Assembly (NCBI GenBank): GCA_034401795.1
Contig: CM067369.1
Location: 186,920,742-186,984,741 of the forward strand
DNA length: 64,000 bases
Direction of reading: 5' to 3'
Origin: Chaetoderma sp. LZ-2023a
Taxonomy: Eukaryota > Mollusca > Caudofoveata > Chaetodermatida > Chaetodermatidae
Positions 43,366 to 53,599 of the stretch are shown here, in pieces. The notes under the pieces were generated by a model. It made no database searches, was not told where the DNA came from, and saw nothing but the letters and a program-made list of their open reading frames with translations. The position numbers and the translations under genes are program-made. The first letter of the stretch is position 1. Each line of letters opens with the position of its first letter.

Positions 43366-44264
43366 AGTCCAATATATCTAATACATGCCTTAACCCTTTC
43401 ACCGATGAATTCCTCAGCTATCATTTTCATGGACACTATGCGGGAAAACTGCAGAATATTTTGAAACTAATTTGACTGGAAAACAAATTTACTCGTGAAA
43501 TGACTGCCGCTTTTACTAAGCCAATCATTTCAGTGACAAATTTTCAAAAATTTGTGCTAAGTTGTGTTTAAAAGTCATAATGTACAATGTAGGTAAGGTT
43601 ACTATTCACTGTAATTGTGGCGGGGCTGGCATTGTCAGAGGATGTCTCACCTTTAGTTCAGATACCTGAGTTAATTATTCTCTTTGCCATGCTAGTAATA
43701 GAGCCAGGTCTGATAATCTCTGATAACCACAATCACATGCTGAGCCTCTTTACAATTCAATGGTATAGGTGTGATAATTGGCCTGTGCGGCCGCTGGCTT
43801 AAGATTAGAAATAACACACAATGCTCTGCTTAACCCCATACTTTCTGCAACCCAGGGTTTTCAGAAATACTCTTGCCTGAATACCTTTACTACAGTAATA
43901 TTATGAAAACAATTTGGCATAGCACACTAACACCCTTCAGATAGACTGATGCAAACAGTCAAACTAATATTCAGCAAGTCCCAAAGTTTTGAAAATAAAT
44001 AAAAACATGCATTTATTTGACAGAAGGGTGGTCTATCTTTAACTCTATCCATTCCAAATTTTAAATGTATTGAATTATGACATCAAATTAATTACTTTTG
44101 AAAATTCAACATAGGAATGACTGATTTTGTTGCAATGCCAGTCATTTCAATGAAAATTTTTAAAAAGATTATCATATCTTGTCCCCAAATGGCTTGGACC
44201 AGGTAGGGTGTATATCTACATTTGGCTTATATAGCACATGTAATATCCCTTTTCTTTGTTTCAG
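43366..44264. other. Rest of hAT-1 intron
   Basis: Partial R1/R2 arms at 43435-43560 and an R2 core at 44080-44190. No coding sequence recognised. Confidence 0.4.
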
Positions 44265-44678
44265 CTGGACAAACCATCAGCTGCACCATGCACAAAGCGA
44301 CTAAGAGAAGAATTGCCATCACAATCAGCACCACCCTCACCAACCTGTCCAGTTCAATTCTCAATTCAACCCGATCTGAGCCGACATTGTATCACTACCA
44401 CCTCAGCGATGAAGTCAGCAATAGATATAGAAGTCGCGAGGTTGTTTTATGCTTGTAACCTTCCATTTTCAATGGCTGAACATCCGCAGTTCATAAAAGT
44501 TGTTAGTATGCTACGCCCAGGATATAAACCCCCTTCACGTAAACTGATTGGTGGAAAGCTTCTAGATGCTGTGCATGATCAGGTAACAGAGGATATGAAG
44601 GTGATTCTTGATGGCAAGACAGCAACATTAGTGGAGGATGGGTGGAGTAACATTCACAATGAACCTATCATAGCATAG
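44265..44678 (+). CDS. hAT-1 transposase exon: N-terminal domain, truncated
   Basis: The acceptor CTTTGTTTCAG precedes CTGGAC, in phase with the first exon. It encodes LDKPSAAPCTKRLREELPSQ, a variable stretch, and then IDIEVARLFYACNLPFSMAE, LRPGYKPPSRKLIGGKLLD and LVEDGWSNIHNEP. This order is typical of hAT transposases just before the catalytic core. A TAG follows at once and neither the later catalytic residues nor the hATC dimerisation domain is present in the element. Confidence 0.78.
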   Translation: MDKPSAAPCTKRLREELPSQSAPPSPTCPVQFSIQPDLSRHCITTTSAMKSAIDIEVARLFYACNLPFSMAEHPQFIKVVSMLRPGYKPPSRKLIGGKLLDAVHDQVTEDMKVILDGKTATLVEDGWSNIHNEPIIA

Positions 44679-44948
44679 TATATCATAGCAAATGCAATAA
44701 TAACTCATAATAAATGGATTTGTTTAATATAGTGCTTTTGATGCAATCTCTGATTTCTTGTTATTTTTTAATAGGATTATGATGCATAAGAGTATGGTGA
44801 TATGTCCAACATAGTTTTGGACAGTTTTGGACAATTTTGGACAGTTTTGGACTGGTTTAAACCATTTAAGACAGGTTTTAGACAGGTTTTGGACAATGTC
44901 TGCTCAAAGTTAGTTTTGGACTGTCCAAAACCCAACCCTGCGTTGTAC

Positions 44949-46900
44949 TGTCACTGGACTAGGCTGTTGGTGCACCGAGGCTGCTACTATCCCCGATAGC
45001 AGCTGAGACACGTGAGACAGCGCACTGATCGCTGCTCGCGAGCTCTCCTCGGTGTCACGCAAGGCGGCATTAGCCAAGCGCATAGCACCCGAACACAGCA
45101 CTCCCGTGTCAGCACGGGAGCCTGGCCATGTATCTTCTCTCAGAGCGGCCCGGTCATCCGCGCTCGGTCTGGGCATTAAACCCTATCGAGTATACTGACT
45201 AGCAGTAACTCGACATCGCCTAGCAACCTCGCAGGGGGGCCCTCGCGAGGCAACCTTTCGGTCTGATCGACTCCTCTGCTGCTGTGAACATATCTAAGAT
45301 ATGTTCAGCATACGGCAGAGACTCAAGTCGTGCTGGCCAATGGCTTTGCCTGTAACCATGCCCTAGGGCTGCGTGATATACCGATACCATATTTAAAACC
45401 AATATCCTGCACTGACGGTTTCATAACCGATTATACAAAATAAACATCGAAAAACCGAATATGAACATATTTTCGGCTTTTTGTATCAGGATTGTTAAAA
45501 ATAAAAGATACTAATGAGCATGAAAAGCGTAATGAATAATAATGGCCATACTTTCCATTAAGCTACGTTCGGCGCAACTAATAATTGAACGTGGCCCCAA
45601 TTGTGCATATTGTGTAACTCCATGTAACTCGCTGTATGCCGAGAGAAATTAAGCAACGAATTAATTAAATAAATATCCACTCCTCTTTTCTCTGGTAGTC
45701 TCAGATAAATTTCCAATATAAAACACAATACTAACGCAGGAATTTGTCATTGAAATTTGTATCGGGGAAAACATTTCTAAACAACGGCATCCATTTTATT
45801 TACGTCACCGGCTAATTAACATAATGCAGTCGTCCCAAAACATAATCGCCCGAATGCATAAAAATCTCTCCAATAAATATAATGCTGAATACATTTTGCT
45901 GATTAGGATATAATTTTAAATAAAATTATTACTCAAACCGTTTTTAAAACGTTATCATCTATACACAATATCATATTAACTTATGAAATTCGCGTTCGCA
46001 ATATTACAGTTAATATTTTCTTCAAGGAATGATTTCGTCCTCGGGCCGAATTGGAAATGAAAGAAGAAAGGGAGATAATTACATCTTAATTAATTACAAT
46101 CCTGTGATTTACGTCTTTTCGCAACCTGTTTTGCTGATTTATGATTAATTTTGACAAAATAAACGATGTTTATTTAACTGTGCGTAATATTTAAGCAGTC
46201 TAATTAATAATTTCACTCCCGCGATGATGGATATTATAAGGTATATTAAGCTTTAAAGGCGTAAAACGTTACGAATGTATCAGGGCGTGAAAATACATTC
46301 TGTTTTCGTGCTATTTTTTATCATTTAAATTTTTTGTTTCATGTCCATAAAACCGATATTCGGTTAAAACCGATATGAAGTCATATCGAAACCGATATGG
46401 CTGTACGCCAAACCGCGCAGCCCTACCATGCCCGAGGGTTGCTGGCGCCCGTTTCATTCACGGCAAGCTCTGGTCTGACTGCGAGGAGCCACGCGCACGC
46501 GTCAGACCAGTCTTCGTCCGTAGCTACCTGCGAATTACCGACGAGCAGCGGGCCCTCGTCATCTTCAAATGGCATTCGCAGGTAGGGCCATGCATACGGG
46601 CCCGTGAGGACTGGCATGACATTCTCCACAGGCTGGCCGAGCACCGAGGTCGCGCTCGTGTGTGGGGCATAAAGCACACTAGCGCGGCCCGGATCGTCCA
46701 TATGAGATTCCACGTCTAAGCGTGGTATCTTATATGGGCGGCCGTCCACTCCAAATTGGCCCACAGGCTGAATCATGAAACCTGCTCCTAAGGTAACAGA
46801 ACCATAGGTGCGAGCGGCCGCGCTCCCTATGAGAGGAGTGTAGACACTCGCATCCATGTCTTCATGACCATCCTGTTAGTCGAGCAGGTAGTCGTCATCT
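44949..46900 (-). pseudogene. DIRS-3 gag, N-terminal and middle parts
   Basis: The pieces are at 44949-45176 (AISALSHVSQLLSGIVAASV), 45220-45402, and after the second hAT at 46434-46857 (YKIPRLDVESHMDDPGRASV and EDDEGPLLVGNSQVATDEDW). All match family 2 gag in order. It is broken by frameshifts besides the hAT. The start region to about 47100 has CAC and TGG motifs but no clean zinc finger frame. Confidence 0.65.
45364..46425. mobile_element. hAT-2 non-autonomous element
   Basis: 1062 bp with ends TAGGGCTGCG and CGCAGCCCTA, and an exact 8-bp duplication CCATGCCC (45356-45363, 46426-46433). Subterminal copies of AACCGATAT are numerous near the right end. No open frame of note. It is inserted in DIRS-3 gag. 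Confidence 0.85.
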
Positions 46901-48168
46901 TCCTGGTCAGGAAAGTTAGACTCTGGGTTAGCAAGGAACACTAACCCAGTAATGCAAAGAATTCAGAGGTTAGATACCCCCCCACACCTTTACAAATGGC
47001 ACAGTTGTTGGACAGCCTACAAATGGTACAAGATGGGCAAGGGTGGGGGAAGAATCTAGCTCTCATGGACTTTAAACAAGATGGACATGACTTCTGAATG
47101 GAAGGCATACGAAGACAATGAGTATTATAGTTTGTAGACTTTGTTATTTCTTTTTAGTAAACAAAAGAACAAACTCGAGAGAGAGAAGACACCCACTTTT
47201 ATTACTGACAACCCCGAAGGGACAGATGACTTCTCTTGTTAACAATAACAAAAAAGATCAACCAGGGACCCGAATTAAGAATGGAAGAGGACGAGAGAAT
47301 GATTATGACTATCTAAATATTTCTCCACATTCATAATAAAGGATGATAATAACATCCATAAGATTTCTCTAAACTATGATTATGACATCAAGGAAAGAGA
47401 AAAATCTCTGGTTGATTATGACATCAAGCAACAAAGCAACAGCTCCATCAAGGAGAGGGGACATCAGAAAATGAATGCAAGAAATATCTAGTGACTAAAA
47501 CATTCATTACTCAAGAATAATATATTAAATTATATATATCCGAGAGCCCATGCACATACAAGAGAGAATACAATGCAATAAAGATGGCAGCAGAAATTGT
47601 AAATACTTTCAAATAAGTAGGTGCCATAATTAATAAACTCCCTTATCCGGAGCACAGGCAAGCCATCCTCTTGTGCAGAACACTTCCATCCATCCGCTGA
47701 GACTCTTCTTTCTGCAGAGACTGATGAAGGGGATGGGACAAAAGGAGGGAGATATTTATTAATGCTATATCTCCGACCCGTAGACATATCATAATGAGAA
47801 GTCAGAAAGAGAGACGTGAACAACCTCCGAGAAGAATAGGGACCCTTATTCCATCCATAAGTAGAACCTGTGGACACAAAGCACAAGGGATTAATAGCCC
47901 TAGGCGATGGGAGAATTTAACAAGGATTCCCAGTGCATGAAATCGTGTTAACGTCAAATCGGCTGCGAACGAAAACCGGTAACACATAAAAGTAACAGGT
48001 TTTAATTAATATATGGAACAATATCACGTTAACTGATGACAAGGAGGACTCCTCTGATGATGTATTATCAGCCATAGTGTGAAAAGATGATTTAAAACTA
48101 TTGAAATTCTCAAAAAAGAGATTGGAAATGTTTTCCACATGTAGCTTGTCAGCCAATATATTAGAAAA
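46901..48168. other. DIRS-3 5' leader region
   Basis: This lies between gag and the right terminal repeat. The TTTGTGTCCACAGGTTC element near 47866 (minus strand) resembles one in DIRS-2A near 28900 and could be a 3' splice site. Otherwise no gene. Confidence 0.45.
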
Positions 48169-48328
48169 ACGGAAGTACCAGTATGCGCATGCGCAGTAGG
48201 TGGGGTCTGTCATGTGCATGACTGTGTACATCCACCTGCCCATTAGGGGCACCTAACTTTTTATAATTCTGAATATTATTGAACTTAGAGCCGATATACT
48301 AGTATATGAAGAGTGTTAGGGAGGTAAG
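48169..48328 (-). repeat. DIRS-3 right inverted terminal repeat
   Basis: Complement of 37700-37856. Here the terminal motif reads GGTAAGTTT rather than GGTAAGTAT. Confidence 0.85.
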
Positions 48329-48348
48329 TTTATTCTCATGATGTGAAA

Positions 48349-49295
48349 CGAACTCGTCCATTAAATGACTACTGCTATTTTCGTCCTCCTCACCCTTGGA
48401 TGATAAGGTCACTGACGGTCCATGCTGAGAGATATGAACCAAACTTCCAGAACGAAGCGCAACCATAACTCGGCTACTCTCGGCTCCAGTGTCTAGCGAA
48501 TCGCCAGACATGGAATCTCTGCAATCCATCGGCTCCAGCACGGGACCCGTGACTATGTCCGCTAATATAGCAGGGCATGTGACTCCGAGAGGAGCCAGCA
48601 TACCCGCATCCGCGATGCCGACTGGAACCGCAAAAGATGGCTCGGACGGCACTCCGGATAGAGCGAAACCCCGGTGGAAAATGCCCGACGGAACGTCAAC
48701 AACACCACCCGGCTGACAGACACGTACAAATCCCGGGGGTGACTCGCGGGAAAGCCCGGAAACCATCATCTGAGAAAGCTCTTCCATCTCCGCCATCGGT
48801 TTCGAGCCGGCTCGAGAGAAGGGGCAGGTGCTTGTTCCTCCGCAAAATGGGCCCGACCACCGATTGGTTGTCCTGCACCAGACTGCATCGCCGGGACTGA
48901 AGACTGGAACAATTCGAACACTGCCTTACACTGGCCGCCCAGACACCTAAGGCCGAGTCCATTCACTCATTCAGATGCTCCTCTAATCCCTTGAGGGATG
49001 CCTGATCCACCTTGGCCGCTGTGTCCTTCGCGATCCTCTCAGCACGCGCACGTCGATCTCGATCAAACTCAGCCCCTAACTCCGACGACCACTTAACACA
49101 TACGTCGCAAGGAGACCTAACTTTACACTTCGCACACGCAACACAGTGATGTCCTGCAAACTTCCGCTTCATGAAGCGGTTGCAGAGTGAACACAGCGTG
49201 TTTGGCGGGGCCTTGCCCTGCCCCTTGACTTTCTGCGAAAACAGAATAAGAATTAAAATGCTGCGCATTGTAACATGTAGATGAGCAATGCGCAC
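48349..49295 (-). pseudogene. DIRS-1B gag, N-terminal part
   Basis: The zinc motif LCSLCNRFMKRKFAGHHCVA CAKC is followed by KVRSPCDVCVKWSSELG and a charged helix (RDRRARAERIAKD, KGLEEHLNE). A splice-acceptor-like CTGTTTTCGCAG lies just before the zinc motif, as in DIRS-1A. The sequence is separated from its C-terminal part by DIRS-3. Confidence 0.72.
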
Positions 49296-49377
49296 AATAA
49301 CTTGATTGCAATCATTAAATTACTTTAAAAACATTAACTTTCTCATAGGTTAATGTTAATCAAGTTTAGGCAGGAAA

Positions 49378-49473
49378 TTTTTTGAAAATTTTTATAAGAG
49401 TGGAAACATGGAGATTAACTAATTAACATTAGTTAATCTCCAAGTTTCCACTCTTATAAAAATTTTCAAAAAA
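49378..49473. repeat. 44-bp inverted duplication, 8-bp loop
   Basis: 49378-49421 and 49430-49473 pair at 43 of 44 positions. The matching part of DIRS-1A (about 19578-19645) is not palindromic, so this arose within the 1B copy, probably by template switching. Confidence 0.88.
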
Positions 49474-50086
49474 TTAAGACCGACCACTACAAACACTCTC
49501 GACAATGAAGCGAGAGCTAAATAACCAGCTTAAAATGAGTGCATAGATACGCCAAGCCAAAACAAAACGCTAATCATGGGCGGCGCCATCTTGGCTACAG
49601 GCACATCCATTTTGGAAGGAATCGAGTCGCAAGAGAAATTAACCGAGTACCAGGATAAGATTAAAAGATTAACGGGTAACGGAGCGACTCCAACAATGGC
49701 TATCATTTTAAAACAATGTGCCAATTTAACGAAAATTCAAACAGTCATTATGGCACGAATGTATAAATTCTAGATTGATACAACCTGCCCCTTCATCGAT
49801 TTCGCTTTTCCTTCCATGAAGCCAGCGATTAGAACTCCAACAAAGCACCCTAAACGCAAAATTTACACTTACATTGAGCCGACAAAAAACGTGACTGTAA
49901 AGTCGAGCAAAATAGACGAATCTGACTGTAGTTGGGAATTGACTCGGTACCTGGAGGCTAATGGTAATTCCCGGACACAGTATGGGCAGGACCATGGAGA
50001 GTGCAAAGTTTTGATTGTTTATTTTGAGCTAGACTAGATAGACATTATCATAATAGTACATCTGGTAAGTATTATTCGAAGTAGAA

Positions 50087-50531
50087 AAATCTATTCACAT
50101 ATCTGTAATAAATCAGTTGAGAAGGTATGAAAACCTTCGTTGTTTTAGCCAAAAACCTTCAGGGTTAAAACAGCTGTGATTAATAAACTATGGCCTTATA
50201 GCATTGAAGTTAATTAACAAGTAGAAGGCTAGCAACTCTTTAATGGTCAAGCCTGGTCAATAGAGGCAAGAGTTTTGCATTGTCATGTCCTTTTGTAGGC
50301 AACAGTTACTAGGTCTAGGCTGAACAAATTTTCAACATTTCAATATCGATTTTTATTTGATTAAGAATCACAATTTTCTACGATGCTAGGCTGAAAGATT
50401 TTAAAAATTGTAAATAATTTTTAAGTCATTATCTGCAAGATAAATCCAGAGAAATGCACATTATTGTTACAATACTAATTACAGTAGAATAAGCCTGAAA
50501 TGTAGTATTTGAGAACAAGAGTTGTGCTTAC
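50087..50531. other. PRIM2 intron, nothing recognised
   Basis: AT-rich sequence between DIRS-1B and the exon. No repeat or gene seen. Confidence 0.5.
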
Positions 50532-50669
50532 TGTGAGAGCATGAGATAGGTGTGTTCTGTAATGTGACAGGACAAGTGTCACTAAATCTGTATGTGGTAC
50601 ATAGGCAAAACCATTCTCAAGATACACCTTCCTACCACGAACTAATTCAAGTGCTTCTGTGAAAGGAAC
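50532..50669 (-). CDS. PRIM2: PRIM2 exon (first in window): core after N-terminal domain
   Basis: The exon has 46 codons in phase 0. The acceptor (tttcag before GTTCC) is at its upper end and the donor (CACA|gtaagc) at its lower end. The product begins VPFTEALELVRGRKVYLENG and continues FAYVPHTDLV, a signature of eukaryotic primase large subunits where human PRIM2 has RGRKVYLEDGFAYVP. This segment lies N-terminal to the Fe-S domain. It is followed by an 18.4-kb intron almost filled by the nested DIRS-1B block, whose right end (50086) lies only 446 bp from this exon. Confidence 0.92.
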
Positions 50670-50726
50670 CTGAAAATGAAGGAATTTATTTCCTAATATC
50701 AAGCTATATATAATTTCTATATTTGA

Positions 50727-50727
<1 letters not shown>

Positions 50728-50772
<45 letters not shown>

Positions 50773-50787
50773 TATATAACATATATA
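50728..50787. repeat. (TA)n microsatellite, insertion site of Tc1
   Basis: More than 20 TA repeats with a few A-rich interruptions. The Tc1 element has used a TA at its edge. Confidence 0.9.
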
Positions 50788-52444
50788 CACCTGTGCAAAA
50801 GTTAAGCACCACCCTATTTTTACGCACATGCGAGGGTATATTCATGCGCTATGAAGAAAGCAATAGCATAAACATTTATGTACCCATCCATCTTAGTGCA
50901 AGAGGTAATAATGCAACTAGAGGAATGCTGATTATGATGGTGGGGAAACACTGTATGTTTTTGTTTGAACTTGAAAACGAGGCCTGAATATGGTTACGTT
51001 GACACAACTGACAACTATTGCCCTACAGTTGACACACGTGGCTAGATTGTCATTAATGGTGTCTGAAAACGAAGTTTAACATCTGTGCACGAGTTTGAGA
51101 CTGTCATTATTAATACCGGGTATATCCACCTTGTGCCTGGATGACGGCCTGGACACGACGTCTCATGCTGGTCACCAACCGACTGATACGCCATTGTGGT
51201 ATTCGTTGCCATTCAAGATGGAGTGCGTCTGTTAATTCCTGTAGGTTCTGCACAGGAGGATCCCTCCTTCTCACCATGTTTCCCAGAATGTCCCAGATAT
51301 GCTCAATAGGGTTCATGTCAGGGCTCCTTGCTGGCCATGGTAGGGTTTCGATGACATTCTGGCGGAGGTATTCATGCACAGCTCTAGCACGATGTGGTCG
51401 GGCGTTGTCATCCATGAATATAGGGTGGGTTCCAGGTGCATGATTTACAAAATGAGGGACCACAACTCTATCCAGTATGGAATCTTGATATCTTTGGCCA
51501 TTTAGTGTTCCAGGTACAGTCAACAGATCCAGCTTACAATCAAATGAGATGCACCCCCATATCATAACGGAACCTCCACCAAATGGAACTTCTTCCATGA
51601 TGTTACGTTGGTCGTACGCTGTGTGTCTGGACCTCCATACACGAGTTCGACCATCTGTGGCATGAAGCAGGAACCGACTTTCATCGGACCAGTGTACCCG
51701 TCTCCAGGATCTCATGTTCCAGTGTCTTCTTTCGTTGCACCACCTCAGACGCTCCTCTTTGTGGTGTGCAGTGAGGAGAGGACGTCTGACAGGTCTCCTA
51801 GCTTTCATGCCAGCAGCATACAGTCTCCTTTTGACGGTAGACATTGACACTCTATTGCGCGTTTCCCATTGCTGGCTGAGCACTCTGCTGTTGGTGAATG
51901 GAGATCTCCTAACAAGGCGTACTAGGGCTCGATCATCACGGGCAGTAGTCTTCTTCGGTCTTCCAGATCTAGGCCTGTCCTTCACCTCGTTAGTTTGCCC
52001 ATGTTTTGCAATCAAACGACTGATTACAGTATGGTTAATGTTCAGCTGTCTGCCAATCTCTCTGCATGACATACCAGTGGTATGCATGCCTATGATTTGC
52101 CATTTCACACGATCACTTAACCTTCGTCTTGCCATAGCGGTTCACAATCAAGAGCTAATTCTCTCTGTACAAATAAACCACGGTCATGAACACAAAATTC
52201 CTAATCTTGTCGCCTAAATCTGTATGTAATGTTCTACACCTCAAACTGGACTTTTACATAACTGAACACGTGTGCTGTTTCCCGCCACGCACGGACATCA
52301 AGCGGCGTGAAGTCATGCATGCATGTGCATTTCGTACTTGGAATTATGTCAGCTAACGCGGGGACAAAAAGTATGGCAGCCTAGTTGTACCATCATGTTT
52401 CTACGTTCTATTGTTTTTGCTGGTGCTTAACTTTTGCACAGGTG
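50788..52444 (-). mobile_element. Tc1/mariner transposon, structurally complete
   Basis: 1657 bp flanked by TA (50786-50787, 52445-52446). The terminal inverted repeats begin CACCTGTGCAAAAGTTAAGC and match exactly for at least 24 bp. It carries a single intact transposase on the minus strand and no internal damage is visible. The perfect ends and open frame suggest a young insertion in the intron upstream of the 50532 exon. Confidence 0.93.
51110..52135 (-). CDS. Tc1-family transposase, DD34E, intact
   Basis: 341 codons, the normal length for a Tc1 transposase, which cuts and pastes its own element at TA sites in the nucleus. The N-terminal paired-like helix-turn-helix (about residues 5-45, SCREIGRQLNINHTVISRLI) is followed by the RSGRPKKT motif (56-63), the linker between DNA-binding domains. 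The catalytic triad is D151 (WSDESRF), D243 (DDNARPH) and E278 (SPDMNPIEHIWD). Exactly 34 residues lie between the second and third. A GGGSVMIWG glycine box is at about 186-194. The start ATG is the first in frame after the 5' leader and gives the canonical MARRRLSDRVKW N-terminus. Likely catalytically competent. Confidence 0.95.
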   Translation of the reverse strand: MARRRLSDRVKWQIIGMHTTGMSCREIGRQLNINHTVISRLIAKHGQTNEVKDRPRSGRPKKTTARDDRALVRLVRRSPFTNSRVLSQQWETRNRVSMSTVKRRLYAAGMKARRPVRRPLLTAHHKEERLRWCNERRHWNMRSWRRVHWSDESRFLLHATDGRTRVWRSRHTAYDQRNIMEEVPFGGGSVMIWGCISFDCKLDLLTVPGTLNGQRYQDSILDRVVVPHFVNHAPGTHPIFMDDNARPHRARAVHEYLRQNVIETLPWPARSPDMNPIEHIWDILGNMVRRRDPPVQNLQELTDALHLEWQRIPQWRISRLVTSMRRRVQAVIQAQGGYTRY

Positions 52445-52446
52445 TA

Positions 52447-53009
52447 TATATAAATTTATCATAATCTCTACAAGTACTTCATACATAGCTATCTAGTACC
52501 TAGAGTGACAAGTCTTCTCATCTAACATGGAACATCAGTATTTGAATCAGAAATATTAAAAATTATTTATTAAACACGCATTTTGGCTGGAAACATGAAA
52601 CGGTGAGCCTGAGATTGTAGGCAATTTTGGTATTAAAACCAAATGTTTGGCTTAGAAATGAGTAAATTTGGAAAGTATGAAATGTTGAGCTCAAAATGTA
52701 ATCATCTTCACTAGAAATGTTAACATTTTGATCGGAATGGGAAAATTTGGGCTAGAAACATGACAATGTACTTCAAAAGCTTTCAGATTTTTATACGAAA
52801 TGAAAAATGCATGTCTGAAATGCAGAAATTGTGTTTGAAAAACATGAAAATTTGGGTTCAGAATGGGACAATTTGAGCACACAACAAAAATGTACCATTA
52901 AGATGACTATGAACTGGATTTACCAATCAGATGTGTCATATTTGCAATCAGCTGGTCCACAAAAATATATATGCTCAATGGTACACTACATGTAGTAGCC
53001 AGCCCTTCC
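52447..53009. other. PRIM2 intron, nothing firmly recognised
   Basis: 52560-52880 has a loose ~28-bp periodicity of GAAATG..AATTTGG words. No gene. Confidence 0.4.
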
Positions 53010-53215
53010 AGTATCGAAGGCGGAGAATACCTGGAAGTCAAACCGGGTGCAATTACCAATGATGAGATGGCTCTAGTTATGACAAAAATCAAAACGCAAA
53101 GCTCCAGGCCTAAACAATATTCGACCAGAAGCCATTGAAAGAAGACCAAACAGTTGCTGCTTACAGGCCGATCTACTTCAGACACCGTAGGAGACAAAAG
53201 AAGTTCCACACAAAT
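53010..53215 (+). pseudogene. LINE reverse transcriptase relic, left part
   Basis: AITNDEMALVMTKIK followed, after one frameshift, by KAPGLNNIRPEAIER. This is the KAPGPDxIPxE block before the RT core of non-LTR retrotransposons. It continues beyond DIRS-2B at 60245. The clade is not resolved (RTE- or CR1-like). Confidence 0.65.
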
Positions 53216-53254
53216 TAAACGAAATCAAGGATTTCTTTTTTCACGAGAGAGTTG

Positions 53255-53430
53255 ATACTTACCTCCCTAATACTTTTGATATTGCTAAATATTGGCTTTC
53301 ACTCAATAAACACTCAGATTAAAACAGTTAGGTGCCCCTACTGGGCAGGGAGTCAGAGCGTAGTCTGGCGGATGCCAGCCACACCACCGCGCATGCGCAG
53401 ACTAGCACTTCCTCTGACTAATTTATTGGC
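53255..53430 (+). repeat. DIRS-2B left inverted terminal repeat
   Basis: Pairs with 60053-60229. Differs from the 2A repeat at only a few bases. Confidence 0.92.
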
Positions 53431-53499
53431 TGATACACATGCAACTACAAAGAGCCTGAAGACCGAGCCTCTGTGGGCTGGAGAGGCCGGGTCCGTATC

Positions 53500-53599
53500 T
53501 AGGGAGGTAAGTATCAACTCTCTCGTGAAAAAAGAAATCCTTGATTTCGTTTATTTCACATCAAGAGTATACTTACCTCCCTAATACTTTTGATATTGC
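53500..53599. repeat. DIRS-2B internal complementary region
   Basis: Same as in 2A. The first 50 bp are the exact complement of the left terminus 53220-53269. The second half complements the right terminus. Confidence 0.92.

Larger units (their letters stand above)
42084..44940 (+). mobile_element. hAT-1 DNA transposon, internally deleted
   Basis: 2857 bp with ends CAGGGTTGGCAAG and CCCAACCCTG, and an exact 8-bp target duplication CGTTGTAC (42076-42083, 44941-44948). The 8-bp duplication and CAGGG end are typical of hAT. The subterminal regions are rich in TTTTGGACA in both orientations, and the left one has GGTTTAAACCGCGGTTTAAA CC palindromes. Only the N-terminal transposase coding region remains, so it cannot move by itself. 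Confidence 0.9.
37656..48348 (-). mobile_element. DIRS-3 retrotransposon (family 3), split by two hATs
   Basis: The termini are TAAGAAAATT on the left and TGATGTGAAA on the right. The inverted terminal repeats are about 37700-37856 and 48169-48328, and the internal complementary region is 37940-38040. After removing the two hAT insertions it measures about 6.8 kb. Gag, RT-RNase H and recombinase are on the minus strand and are closest to family 2 (shared GAGGTAAGTAT ends and GTTAGGTGCCCCTA in the repeats). All three genes carry indels. It lies inside DIRS-1B gag. Confidence 0.88.
33693..50086 (-). mobile_element. DIRS-1B retrotransposon (family 1), split by DIRS-3
   Basis: The left terminus is TCAAAAAAGCATCCG and the right terminus GAAGTAGAA, matching DIRS-1A. 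The inverted terminal repeats are 33730-33897 and 49914-50074. Its own sequence is 33693-37655 plus 48349-50086 (5.7 kb). DIRS-3 is inserted in gag: CATTCAGCTTCGGTACAGAA on one side continues as CGAACTCGTCCATTAAATGA on the other, matching an uninterrupted stretch in DIRS-1A. Deletions remove half of the internal complementary region and the catalytic end of the recombinase. It is defective and older than the insertion. Confidence 0.88.
2809..50669 (-). other. PRIM2: PRIM2 gene, 3' part (seven exons, six introns)
   Basis: This is the host gene of the window, encoding DNA primase large subunit, the partner of PRIM1 in the primase-polymerase alpha complex that makes RNA primers in the nucleus. 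Seven minus-strand exons were found by translating around splice sites. Together they give 308 codons including the stop, matching the C-terminal 60% of the roughly 509-residue animal protein. All six junctions keep phase. The four cysteines of the [4Fe-4S] cluster are present (SFPPC, PYSC, HGC, QLAC). The last three are spaced 17 and 40 residues apart, exactly as in human (C367, C384, C424). Introns run from about 1.2 to 18.4 kb and are mostly transposons. Exons for the N-terminal ~200 residues are not seen and should lie past 64000. Identity is from remembered family motifs, not a search. Confidence 0.93.

Noticed and set aside
50786..52446. LTR or DIRS origin of the element
   Set aside because: TA target, short perfect inverted ends and the DD34E transposase place it in Tc1/mariner.
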